Of a DNA stretch of 64,000 nt, positions 22,201 to 33,221 are shown one piece after another. This DNA is from Chlorophyllum brunneum (taxonomy: Eukaryota; Basidiomycota; Agaricomycetes; Agaricales; Agaricaceae). The position numbers and the translations under genes were made by a program. The notes under the pieces are model-generated. The model was not told the DNA's origin. It ran no database searches and saw only the letters and a program-made list of their open reading frames with translations. Within the stretch, counting starts at the first letter, position 1, and every line of letters begins with the position of its first letter. The stretch is from assembly GCA_963576785.1 (NCBI GenBank), contig OY756143.1, positions 434,001 to 498,000 of the forward strand, written 5' to 3'.

Positions 22201-25200
22201 TTAGAGAAAACCCTACACGCGCAAAGCGTCCATTCGAAAGAATACACTCGGATTTAGTTGAACTTCCGATTCTTTCTTACCATAAATTTAAATGGGTCAT
22301 GACCATAATGGACAACTTTTCCTCTCATGGATGGATTCGCTTCCTCCATAAAAAATCAGAAGCAGCAGAAGAAATGAAAAATTTCATTGCCTTAATTCAG
22401 ACTCAATACGAGACTAAATTAAAAAATCTCTGCACTGATAGAGGAGGAGAGTATGCAACTGACAAGTTGCAATCTCATTTGCGATCATTAGGGATCAGAC
22501 ATGAGACCAGTGCACCGCACATACACCAACAAAATAGTCGAGCGGAACGCTTGAACCAAACTCTAATGGATAAAGCAGAAGCCATGCGGCATCATGCTTG
22601 TATTCCTGATGGTTGGTGGGAGTTTTCTATAGATCATGCGATACATATCTATAATAAAACACCGGTATCACGGCTCATGTGGAAAACACCTTATGAAGTG
22701 TTAAATCAGAAGATTCCAGATATCTCCAAAGAGAGAGTCTTTGGCTGCGGTGCTTATGTCTTTCTCCCAAAAGAGATAAGAGACAATAAACTGACAGCAA
22801 AGTCAGAACTCATGATTTTCCTTGGTTGGACATCAGACAGGAAAAATTATCGTTTCATGAGGCACCTAAATGGGAATGTAATCTATACATCTCCAACAGC
22901 CGTATTCAGTGAAGAACACTTCCCTAAATGTGTTGGGAAGAAGCGAGAAGAACGGATGAACCAACCATCATCTTCTACTTCTCGAAGTACACCTTCGGAA
23001 GTTATTGTCTTCCATGCTCCAGATCCATCTACTGGTTTACCTATTGATAAACCACCAAGCCCTATTCCCCGAACTTCTACCGGAAGTTCTCCGGAAGATA
23101 GGACTTATAGATCTGTACATGGACGAATTCCAACTCCTTTCCCTGAACCTAAAAAGAATAAAGGAAAGGGAAAAGCACCGAATATCGATACTGATGTTCA
23201 GGAGGAGTGGGATGGTATTGTGCAAAACATTCTCTTTCCACCAAGAGAAGCACAAATACCAGAAGACGATGACAGTGATGGATTATCATATGCTGATCCA
23301 CCTAATCACTCTGAAGGTCCGAACCATCCGCCTTCTCAAAGAGATGATCCGGATGTACAACCATTCATACCCTATACCCCTGTCGAAGATGATCGGGATG
23401 CTGGTCCTTCTATACCGTGAGGTCACTCGGATCAAATACCGGTTCCTGAAATACCTCAGAGACCGCAAAGAACCAGAAAAGTACCTGAACGTCCAGGAAA
23501 CTTGTATGGTTCTACAAAGCATCCGACCAAAATACTCCAGGACTATGAGATGTTCCAACCTCCTAAGTCGAAATTAACAAGTTCTACAAGTAGACTTGTT
23601 AGACAAATTCGATCAGAGGCTTCCAAACCTGGAATAATCGATAGACATTCTCAGCATGAAGCTTCTACATTAGAAGACTTATGCAGAGAAGGAGGAGTAG
23701 GGATGATCGATTATCTGTGCGCTCAAAAAGTCGAATCACCATTAGTTCCTATTTCTTTCAAGGTTCTAAATCGACTACCATCAGAAGAGAAATCTAAATG
23801 GTGGAAAGCGTGCTTAGAAGAGTTAAATTCACTCAAAGAAAGACATGTTTATGACTTAGCTAAACTTCCGCCTGGAAGAAAAGCTGTCAAAAATAGATGG
23901 GTCTTTACACCCAAATCAGACGGTCGATACCGTGCTCAACTAGTAGCAAAAGGATTCTCTCAGATAGAGGGAATCGATTACGATGAACTATTTTCACCAG
24001 TAGTCCGTTATGAGACAGCATGACTCATATTTGCAGTCGCTGCCCTCAACGATTGGGAGATGCTCAGTTTAGATGTTAAAACTGCTTATCTCTACGGAAA
24101 ACTGGATGAAGAACTCTATATGGAACTTCCAGAAGGTTTCAATACAGGTCGTGGTAATTTGGTTTGGAAATTAAACCGAGCCATTTATGGACTAAAGCAA
24201 TCTGGACGACAATGGTGGAAGGAATTGACTAAGTCAATGACCGACCTAGGATTTGTCCGATCCAAACTAGATGCTGGAGTCTATTATTACTACGACCCTG
24301 AAACCAAAGAGCTTATTATAGCTCTGGTCTATGTAGATGACTCAATGTTCGTCGGAATTAGAGGCTCTAGACTTCTATATGAGAAGTGAGCACTCTTTAT
24401 GAAGAAATGGGAATGCCGAGACCTTGGTCCAACCAAAGAGTTTCTTGGCATGAAAATTTCGCGAAATCCTATAAACCAATCAATCACCCTAGACCAAATG
24501 GATTATCTAGGAAAAGTACTTGATCGATTTAATGTAATTGGAAAAGAAGAAATTCCATTACCAAATGGATTCATCTTTGAATCCAATACAGGAAAAGCGA
24601 CACCTGACTTCATAAAGAGGTATCAACAATTAGTAGGATCGGTTATGTATCTGATGATAGGCAGTCGGCCCGACATAGCTTTCGCCACTGTCAAACTATC
24701 ACAACATATGACCAATCCAACTAAAGCGCATTACAATGCAGGCTTACATTTGCTAAAGTATCTTAATGCTACTCGCAAATATAGAATTACCTATAATGGA
24801 AGTTCTATGCAAGGCCTGAATGCCTTTTCCGACTCTGATTGGGCTGGTGATCCAATTAGTCGTAAATCTGTAACTGGATATTTCTGTTTATTAGCCAGCG
24901 GAGCTATCACTTGGTTAAGTAGGAAACAGAAAACTGTTGCATTATCTTCCACTGAAGCCGAATATATGGCTTTGTCAGATTGCAGTCGACAACTAGTTTG
25001 GACTGTCAATTTGTTAGAAGAAATTGGTATCCAATCATTGGCCCCTTATCTCTTCGGTGATAATGAGGGTTCAATATTTTGGGCCAAAAATCCAGTAACA
25101 GAAAAATGATCAAAACACGTCGACGTCAAATACCATTACATTCGTGATTTGATAGAAGACGGAAAGATTGAAATATTCTCTGTGAAAGGCACTGAAAATC

Positions 25201-25280
25201 CTGCCGATATTCTCACAAAGAATTTAGACAAGATTAAATTCAATCTATTCCGACCTCGCCTTAGCTTGACGTTTGAGTGA
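19254..25280 (+). pseudogene. gag-pol: Copia Gag-Pol polyprotein with four in-frame TGA codons
   Basis: A single reading frame of 2,009 codons. Gag is residues 1 to about 800 (UBN2-like start, basic patch, a CTCEGH region). The protease site is WLLDSGASCHY. The integrase has an HHCC pre-domain and a D-D-E core (HSDLVE, CTDRGGEY, AERLN). The RT has WVFTPKSDGRY and LVYVDDSMF. The C-terminal RNase H shows FSDSDWAGD, SSTEAEYMAL and ending LSLTFE. TGA codons interrupt at 23,418, 24,021, 24,387 and 25,107. At 24,021 and 25,107 the older copy has CAA; at 24,387 it has CGA. The 1,388 aa before the first TGA are open. Confidence 0.93.
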
Positions 25281-25300
25281 TTAAAACTCTATATCAATAC

Positions 25301-25314
25301 AGAGCAAGGAGGAG
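25301..25314 (+). other. Copia polypurine tract
   Basis: AGAGCAAGGAGGAG lies immediately before the 3' LTR; it is the expected plus-strand priming site. The older copy has the same tract before 26,575. Confidence 0.85.
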
Positions 25315-25887
25315 TGTTGAAGTTTCGGACATATTCTAGAAATAGATTATGAAGTCATTTATTCTAATAATAGACTGATCCGTTACTTTCCAGTAACTTC
25401 ATTCCGTAGTAACTTCCTATGAGTTGCTCTGCATACGATGAGAGTCATAAGTACTTGATAGATTATTCTACATAGTACCAATGACTAGATACTACGTTCC
25501 GCAGTACTCCGCAGACACTACGCCGCAGTTAAAAGGAGTCATAAGGAACAATCCATGCAATACTAGTATTTTATGTAGTATGACTCACACATGTCACAAT
25601 ATGTATATAAACCCCATGTAGCAGACCTAAGTTCTGCATCTTGTTCAATCGAACAACTTCTTCACCATTGCCTATCTCCTTGAGTACAACACCTCAACCA
25701 ATCTCATCGACTTTAGCCTCTATTCAACTGACGTTGATCGCTTTATCAATAATATCTGTCTATCCAAACTACCTTACTACAGGTATCAGATAGAAGCTTA
25801 TTATCTCGGTGAGTAGACCCTACGTTCTCTCCCACTGCGTTTACTGCTGCCCCCAGCAAACAACTCGTTACGGTCGTTTCCTCAACA
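25315..25887 (+). repeat. Younger copia 3' LTR
   Basis: 573 bp, about 99% identical to the 5' LTR. Confidence 0.95.
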
Positions 25888-27145
25888 CAGTTAGTAGGAT
25901 TGGTTATGTATCTAATGATAGGCAGTCAGCCTGATATAGCCTTTGCCACTATTAAACTATCACAACATATGACCAATCCCACTAAATTGCATTACAATGC
26001 AGGCCTACATTTGCTAAAGTACCTTAATGCTACTTGCAAATATAGAATTACCTATAATGGAAGTTCTATATAAGGTCTTAATGCTTTTTCTGATTCTGAT
26101 TGGGCTGGTGATCCAATTAGTCGAAAATATGTAACTGGATATTTCTATTTATTAGCTAGTGGAGCTATTGCTTGGTTAAGTAGAAAACAGAAAATGGTTG
26201 TATTATCTTCCACTGAAGCTGAGTATATAGCTTTGTCAGATTGCAGTCAACAACTTATTTGGACTGTCAATTTGTTGGAAGAAATTGGTATCCAATCATT
26301 GGCCCCTTATCTCTTTGGTGATAATGAGGGTTCAATATTTTGGGCCAAAAATCCAGTAACAGAAAAACAATCAAAACATGTCGATGTCAAATACCATTAC
26401 ATTCGTGATTTGGTATGACAGAAAGATTGAAATATTCTCTGTGAAAGGCACAGAAAATCCTGCCAATATTCTCACAAAGAATTTAGATAAAATAAAATTC
26501 AATCTATTCTGACCTTGTCTTGGCTTGACGTTTGAGTAATTAAAAACTCTACATCAATACAGAGCAAGGAGGAGTGTTGAAGTTTCGGACATATTTTAGA
26601 AATAGACTATGAAGTCATTATGATAATAATAGACTGATCCATTACTTTCCAGTAACTTCATTCCATAGTAACTTCCTATGAGTTGCTCTGCATATGATGA
26701 GAGTCATTAGTACTTGATAGATTATTCTACATAGTACCAATGACTAGATACTATGTTCCGCAGTACTCTGCAGGCACTATGCCGCAGTTAAAGAGAGTCA
26801 TAAGGAACAATCTATGCTTTGCTAGTATTTTATGAAGTATGACTTGCCTATGTTACAATATGTATATAAACCCCATGTAGCAGACCTAGTTCTGCATCTT
26901 GTTCAATCAAACAACTTCTTCATCATTACTTATCTCCTTGAGTACAACACCAGTCTCGATCTCCTCAACTATAACTTGTCCACCTCTGACACCAACCATT
27001 TCATTACTAATATCTGTCTATCCGAATTACCTTTCTACAGGTATCAGATAGAAGCTTATTATCTCGGTGAGTAGACCCTACATTCTCTCCCACTGCATTT
27101 ACTGCTGCCCCCAGCAAACAACTCGTTATGGTTGTTTCCTCAACA
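25888..27145 (+). mobile_element. Older copia element, piece 3 of 3 (RNase H and 3' LTR)
   Basis: It starts with the duplicated CAGTT and continues the RT/RNase H frame (SSTEAEYIAL, NEGSIFWAKNPVTEK), broken by TAA near 26,071, TGA near 26,416 and others. The polypurine tract precedes a 571-bp LTR at 26,575-27,145. Confidence 0.93.
26575..27145 (+). repeat. Older copia 3' LTR
   Basis: TGTTGA...TCAACA; 571 bp; more diverged from the younger pair than they are from each other, with many CG to TG/CA changes. Confidence 0.93.
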
Positions 27146-27589
27146 ATTAGTTATGAAGCAGTCAGTGTCAGAGGTAGAGAGACCAAAGTTGAGTAGATCA
27201 AGACTTGTGTTGTACTCAAGGAGATAAGCAATGATGAAGAAGTTGTTCAATTGAACAAGATACAGAACATAGTCTGCTACATGGGGTTTATATACATGTA
27301 AGAACATAGACAAGTCATATTACATAAAATACTGGGAATATATAGAATGTTCCTTATGACTCCTATTAACTGTGGCATAGCTCCTGCGGAGTACTGCAGA
27401 ACATGTATACTAGTCATTGGAACTATGTAGAGTAATCTACTAAGTACCAATTGTCATTATGACTCTTATCATATGCAGAGCAACTCATAGGAAGTTACTA
27501 CAGATTGAAGTTACTGGAAAGTAACGGATCAGTCTATTATTATCATAATGACCTCATATCTATTTCTAGAATATGTCCGAACTTCAACA
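27146..27589 (-). repeat. Partial minus-strand copia LTR relic
   Basis: It is homologous in reverse orientation to the first ~430 bp of the copia LTR and ends with the LTR terminus at 27,589. It starts directly at the end of the older copia's 3' LTR, so the older copia most simply inserted into this pre-existing LTR. Confidence 0.85.
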
Positions 27590-28381
27590 ATTACTTGTAA
27601 CAAAATTTTTGAACCCAGTGCAGCAGTTCCAGTGGTTACTATACAAATTAGTCTTGAAAACTAGAGCAATGGTCAATTCACAGGTTAGTTTGGGCTAACC
27701 CAGTATTGGCCAAGGCAAGGTCATTGCCACTGGTATTTGCGCTGCAAGAACTCCAGCCAATGAGGTTGAGAACCCCTGCTATGAGAACCTGGTATGGGAT
27801 CGAACGAGTGGGTTGACGAGAGACCTGGTGACGGCTTTGGGAATGGTGACCGTCGAGTAAGACATTCTCCATTCACTTCATGTTATATGATCCCCTCTCT
27901 GGAGTGGTAGGTCCTGCATGACTCTCAATCCCACTGCTGAATCACCCCATGATAACAAGGCAGATGTTCGATTCATCCAAGCCGTCGACGCTCAGCCCAT
28001 CCGAACAAGTATGAGCCCATTGAGCCTTACAGGTCCCACCACTGCCAACAATTCGTCACTTTTCGCCTCACACGCAAGAATGATTTCGGGGTCCACTCTT
28101 CTCAACACGAACGATCCTTTCACACTCTAACCACCACCCACCTTGGTTCGTGATTGGTATTTGACCAATTGACTAGTAGGCGGCAATCTTGGGTCCGGGG
28201 AGAAAATCAGTTGCTTTGGTAGAGGCCCAAGTTATCATATGCAAAGAATCACTTTATTGCGGAAGAATTAATAACGGCCATGGTCCCCCTCTGAGTAGAA
28301 AATGTCATACTTCCCCAGCTAGAATGATGGAAGTCGACAGACGATGATTAGCAGACCAGAGCCGAGAACGATAGCCTAGTA
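27590..28381. other. Spacer between copia nest and Crinkler genes
   Basis: About 790 bp. No domain, repeat or convincing exon was recognised; the short open frames (for example 27,918-28,130) have no recognisable composition or splice context. Confidence 0.6.
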
Positions 28382-30107
28382 CTACGCAAACAAGTGTTCA
28401 AACATGATGTGGTCATGCGCGGAAAGGATAGGAGCACCACCGCGCACATCAGCAGGATGCCCAAGTTTGGGATCTTTATCCTTAAACAGCGGATAGTTCA
28501 CCTCTCCATCGCGTCCCGCCCAGTCAAGGCCATGCAACATAAAGTCTCGCCCACCATCCTTCTTCACCAAAATGTTTGTCCTGCGAATATCCCCATGGAC
28601 CATCAACTCTTGGTGAAGACGAGTGACTGCATCGTGGATGGATGCTCTCAATCCCTCGCGCTGACACGATTCACCATCCAGGTAAACCCACGATTCGTCC
28701 AACTGTTCCATGACAACCATATACCACCCACCAGGAAGTTTGTCGAATGCAATCAGCTTTGGTGCAAAGCCGAGGTCGGCACACCGCGTATGAACGTCGT
28801 CTCCGTATCTCGGGACAAATTTAATGAAAATTGGCACCTGGTCATCGCCACGCCTGCCACTAAAAAGGAGTTTCTCGCCTTCCATCTGCCGATCGTACGA
28901 AAAAGCCACATTTGAGAGCAGGTTCTGGATAGGGTGAAATGTTCTTGGGTAGGGGGGAAAGAGGGAACTGGCGGACGTCAAGGAACGAGAGGGACGCGTC
29001 CCGACCGCATGGCCAGGGGACGCCAATGAACGGGCTTCCGCATCATTGGTATAACGTGTCACCAACGTATTCACTGCCTTTTTCAGAGCAGACAAGTGAC
29101 GAGCGAGTGCAGTAAATGTCTTTACATCAGTACTGTGGAATGCGAGGGGGAAAGCAGAAAACGTCTCCGTGGCGCTGCGGTCAGTCAGAGCGAAACCGCC
29201 AAAGGTGAGATGCGGTCCTAGATCTCAATTAGAGCAGCAGGAGCTAGGAGCGGGGACTGTATCTACCTTGGACGGTGATGATAAAGCAGGGATGATACGA
29301 AGAAACGTCCGCCCACAATTTCGGTACCCCACAAAAGGTATTGTAGTAGAGTAGACCTTCGAGCTCCGGGCTACCCTCGCCAATTTCATCCGTTCCCTCC
29401 AGAATAAGCACCGGGCGACCTTGGTAGGCAATATGAAAATGTAATGAACAACACTTTGGATCTAGGACCTTGGGGGTGAGATCGATGCCATATTTGTCGA
29501 GGATGTCGCAGAAGTCGTATCGGGTGAAGATGAAACCCACACATGTCCTCGCGCAACTCGCGAGCCGTTGCGTAGTCTTCAGCGACAAGGGGCTGGGCCT
29601 CACAGTCGTCAACAAATGTCCCGAACACAGGATCGGGTAGGGTGAAAGGAATGCCCTCTGGGCGTTGCTGTCATTTGGAATTCGGGGTGGTGACTGGGTT
29701 GGGTGAATGAGAACGCGAGTGGAATGAATCAGAAATGATAAACGGCGTGCCGCAAACTCACCATCCTCAGGGGGTTTAGTGATGACTTGCACGTGTCCGT
29801 TGGTAGGCGTGGTTCCTGTCTCTGGCTCAGACATGAAAAGCTCTGAGAGGATCCTGGTGCCGTGCAATGGGTTTTGTGCCTTAGATAGGTGCTCCTTAAC
29901 GTCCTCTTTGAGGCGTTCACCGTCAGGAATGGAAACCTGCCACAGATGGAGGGAGTCTGCGGCGACGTGATCAAAGGCGGGTTTCTTTTTCTCCTTGATC
30001 GCGTGCTTGAGGTCAGAAACAGAAGATGCCCTGTCGATTGTGACTTTGAAGACACAATCAAGGTCGTCGCCATGGACATAGCAGTACAGAGAGAGTGGCA
30101 TGGTCAT
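28382..30107 (-). pseudogene. Crinkler-type gene 1: single header, degenerate nuclease-like and kinase-like domains
   Basis: Exon 1 (30,107-29,762) encodes a Crinkler (CRN/CR) ubiquitin-like header, LYCYVHGDD...LWQVSIPDG. Its donor is GTGAGT at 29,761. The middle exon (to 29,267) encodes the PD-(D/E)xK-like domain but contains a one-base frameshift near 29,542, and its acceptor is uncertain (an in-frame TGA follows the most obvious site). A 49-nt intron (29,266-29,218) leads to the kinase exon (29,217-28,382), with HGDIRRTNIL. The nuclease motif reads LEGTDE instead of the neighbour's LEGKNE. The kinase metal-binding DFD reads GLD. Loss of both catalytic residues plus the frameshift argues for a dead copy; sequencing error at the frameshift is not excluded. 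Confidence 0.8.
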
Positions 30108-30281
30108 GGTTAGCAGTTTGTCGGTGAGTGGACGCCCATTAGCCAGTTTGTGGCAGCACAGGGACAACATCCACAAACATCTCGCGGGCCGTAGCGTCCT
30201 TGTGCTGAGGCGTCGATGTTTGAGCCAAAACAAATGTTCTCACTGTGGTAGGGACTCTTCTAATAACGCATAGGACTGATA
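30108..30281. promoter_or_regulatory. Short intergenic region upstream of Crinkler gene 1
   Basis: 174 bp separate the gene 2 stop from the gene 1 start. An ACATCCACAAACAT block about 55 bp upstream of the gene 1 ATG (around 30,165-30,178) recurs about 55 bp upstream of gene 2 (around 33,282-33,295), as expected for duplicated promoters or 5' UTRs. Confidence 0.45.
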
Positions 30282-33221
30282 CTACGCAAACAATTTTTGA
30301 AACATGATGTCGTCGTGCATGGAACGGATAGGAGCACAATCACTGACATCAGCAGGGCGCATAAGCATGGGGTTTTTGTTTACAAATGGCGGATACTTGA
30401 CCGCTCCGTCGCGTCCTGCCCAGTCAAAGTCAAGCAGCATAAATTCTCGTCCGCCATCCTTCTTCACCAAAACGTTTGTCCTGCGAATATCCCCATGGAC
30501 CATCCCCTCTTGGTGAAGACGGGTGACAGCATCGTGGATAGATTCTCTCATTCCCTCGCGCTGACACGATTCATCGTCCAGGTAAACCCACGATTCATCC
30601 AACCGTTCTATGACAACCATATACCATCCGCCAGGAAGCTGGTCATATGCAATCAGCTTTGGTGCAAAACCGAGGCCTGCACACCAGCTATGAACCCCGT
30701 CTCCGTATCCCCGAACAAATTTGATGCAAATTGCCTTCCGGTCATCGCCGTACCATCCGCTAAAAAGTAAAGCCCTGCCCTCCATCGGCTTGTCATACGA
30801 AAATGCTACAGCTGAGGGTTGGGTTGAGGATCGGTCAGGCAGGGGATGAAATTCGGTTGGGTGGGGGGGTAAGACAGATAGGTCCGGATTAATGGAAGAC
30901 TTGACCCCGTCACCAGGGGGAGCCTTCTCATAGCGAGTGGTCAACGTATTCATTGCTTTCTTCAGAGCTGATAAATGACGGGCGAGCGCGGCATATGCTT
31001 CTAGAGAGAATTCGTGAAACATGAGGGGGAGGAATGAAAACATTTCCATTGTGGGCCGATCACTCAGAGCGCAACCGCCAAAGCCCAGATGGGGTCCTAG
31101 ATCTCAATCAATACAGCAAAGGCTGAAAATGAGGATAAGACCTACCAGCCAGAACGATGGCAAAGCAAGGATGACACGAAGATTTATCTCTCCACACATT
31201 GCCTGATTTACATAAAGCATTGTAATAAAGTAGGGCTTGGAGGGTAGGTTCCGCCGTTCCCTGACTAATTTCATTTTTACCCTCCAGAATGATCACCGGG
31301 TGATCCCCCTTGAGAAGATGACCATCGGTCAAGAACTGTGTTGCACCAACGCCCCTAGAGTGGAGCTTAATCCCATATTTTTCCAGTACTTCGTGGAATG
31401 CAAGTAAACGAGACGCTTCTTTATTATAAAACTGACACATCGCCTGTTGCAACTCCGAAGCGGCGAAGTAGTCCTCAGCACCGACGGGACTCTGCTTGCA
31501 GTCGTCGAGAAATTTGCCAAACACAGGATCGAGCAAGGTCAAAGGAATTGAATGCTTCCGTTTCGGAGGGCGGCAGCAGGCAAAGAACAGGTGGTCATCG
31601 CGTTGTATCTTCTCGAATTCCTCGGCTTTGCCCCACGTTGAAGGGGCGCGATTGGGTCCGTCTTGAAAAAGTTCTCGTCGCATTTCCATATATGTGGGTG
31701 GCAGTGGTTCCGAAGGAGTGGTGACTAGATGAGAACGTGAGTGGAATGTCGGCTACGAAACGGAAATGAGAAGCGGCGAGCGGTAGACTCACCAGCCTGA
31801 GTACCAGCCTGAGGGGGCTTAACGATGATTTGCACGTGTCCCTTCGTAGGCTCATGTGGGAAGAGTTCCTTCACGGTCGTTGTTGCGAGAGTTAAGGCAA
31901 CCTTGTCACCATCGAACGCGTCTACCGCCTCTTCGAGAACTTCGCTCACGGGAAGGGAAACCTGGCAGAGCTTGAGGGTGTTTGCATCGATATGATTAAA
32001 GGCGTGTTTCTTTTCCTCCTTGATGGCTTTCTTGAGGTCGCCAACAGAAGCCTGCCGTCCCACCGTGACAAGAAAGGTGGAATTATCGCCTTGGACGTAG
32101 CATAAGAGAGAGACTAGACAAGTCAGTGGAAATGCGCGGAATGACGGAGGCGTAAAACTCACTCTCCGGACGTTCTATGACGATACTTATGGTTCCTTTC
32201 TTTGGGTCACGCTTGAAGAGATCGGAGAGATTCCTACCACTCCGTAATGGGTTTCGTGCGTTGGACAACTCCTCTTCAACGTCTTCTTTGAGGTCGTCAC
32301 TATCGGGAATGGAAACCTGCCAGAGCTCGAGGGTGTCTGCATCGATATGATTAAAAGCGTGTTTCTTTTCCTCCTTGATGGCTTTCTTGAGGTCGCCAAC
32401 AGAAGCCTGCCGTCCCACTTTGACAGGAAAGGTGGAATTATCGCCTTGGACGTAGCATAAGAGAGAGACTAGACAAGTCAGTGGACATGCTCGGAATAAC
32501 GGGGGCGTAAAACTCACTCTCTGGACTGTTCTGTGGACATTCTATGACGATACTTATGGTTCCTTTCTTTGGGTCACGCTTGAAGAGATCGGAGAGATTC
32601 CTACCACTCCGTAATGGGTTTCGTGCGTTGGACAACTCCTCTTCAACGTCTTCTTTGAGGTCGTCACTATCGGGAATGGAAACCTGCCAGAGCTCGAGGC
32701 TTTTTGCAGCAATGTGATCAAACTCGGGCTTCTGTTCCTCCTTGATGGCTTTCTTGAGGTCGCCAACAGAAGCCTGCCGTCCCACTTTGACAGGAAAGGT
32801 GGAATTATCGCCTTGGACGTAGCATAAGAGAGAGACTAGACAAGTCAGTGGACATGCTCGGAATAACGGGGGCGTAAAACTCACTGTCTGGACTGTTCTG
32901 TGGACATTCTATGACGATACTTATGGTTTCTTCCCCTGGGTCAGACTTGAAAATCTGAGAGAGCTTCCGGCTACTCTGTAATGGTTTCCGTCCCTTGGAC
33001 AGCTCCTCTTCAACATCCTCTTCGAGACCTTCGCTATCGGGAATGGAAACCTGCCAGAGCTCGAGGGTGTCTGCATCGATATGATTAAAAGCGTGTTTCT
33101 TTTCCTCCTTGATGGCTTTCTTGAGGGTGGCGATATTACATGTCTTGTCAATTTCGACTTCGAAGACACGGTTGGCATCATCACCGCGGACATAGCACAA
33201 AAGAGAGAGTGGGCTTGACAT
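30282..33221 (-). CDS. Crinkler-type gene 2: four tandem ubiquitin-like header domains, nuclease-like and kinase-like domains (891 aa, 6 exons)
   Basis: Exon model: 33,221-32,885; 32,835-32,518; 32,468-32,163; 32,113-31,793; 31,724-31,146; 31,096-30,282. The total is 2,676 nt, in frame, and every junction is phase 1. Introns are 49, 49, 49, 68 and 49 nt with GTGAGT or GTAGGT donors and CTAG acceptors. Exons 1-4 each encode a Crinkler N-terminal header (LLCYVQGDN...VGDLKKAIKEE...LWQVSIPD). Residues about 428-640 are PD-(D/E)xK-like with IILEGKNEI and a following QALLYY, then HPCFAIVLAGPHLGFGG across the last junction. The C-terminus is kinase-like with HGDIRRTN and LLDFDWAG. By family knowledge, CR-REase-kinase proteins act as secreted or intracellular effectors; no signal peptide is visible. 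The function here is inferred only from domains. Confidence 0.85.
32114..32835 (-). repeat. Tandemly duplicated exon-intron units inside Crinkler gene 2
   Basis: Units of 367 bp (32,835-32,469) and 355 bp (32,468-32,114) each hold one header exon plus its 49-nt intron. Introns 32,884-32,836 and 32,517-32,469 look identical; the third differs at about five positions. Exon 4 (32,113-31,793) starts with the same sequence and then diverges. Confidence 0.9.

Larger units (their letters stand above)
18522..25887 (+). mobile_element. Complete younger Ty1/copia retrotransposon (7.4 kb)
   Basis: Two 573-bp LTRs differ at about five positions, four of them CpG transitions. It is flanked by CAGTT (18,517-18,521 and 25,888-25,892), a 5-bp target duplication inside the RT region of the older copia. 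The internal order gag-PR-IN-RT-RNase H is that of Ty1/copia. A PBS (19,095) and polypurine tract (25,301-25,314) are present. Confidence 0.97.

Noticed and set aside
32083..33221. Four separate small genes each encoding one header protein of 138-148 aa
   Set aside because: The stops of these frames lie in or just after perfect 49-nt GTGAGT...CTAG introns, and splicing joins all four headers in frame with the downstream domains; separate promoters between them are not visible.
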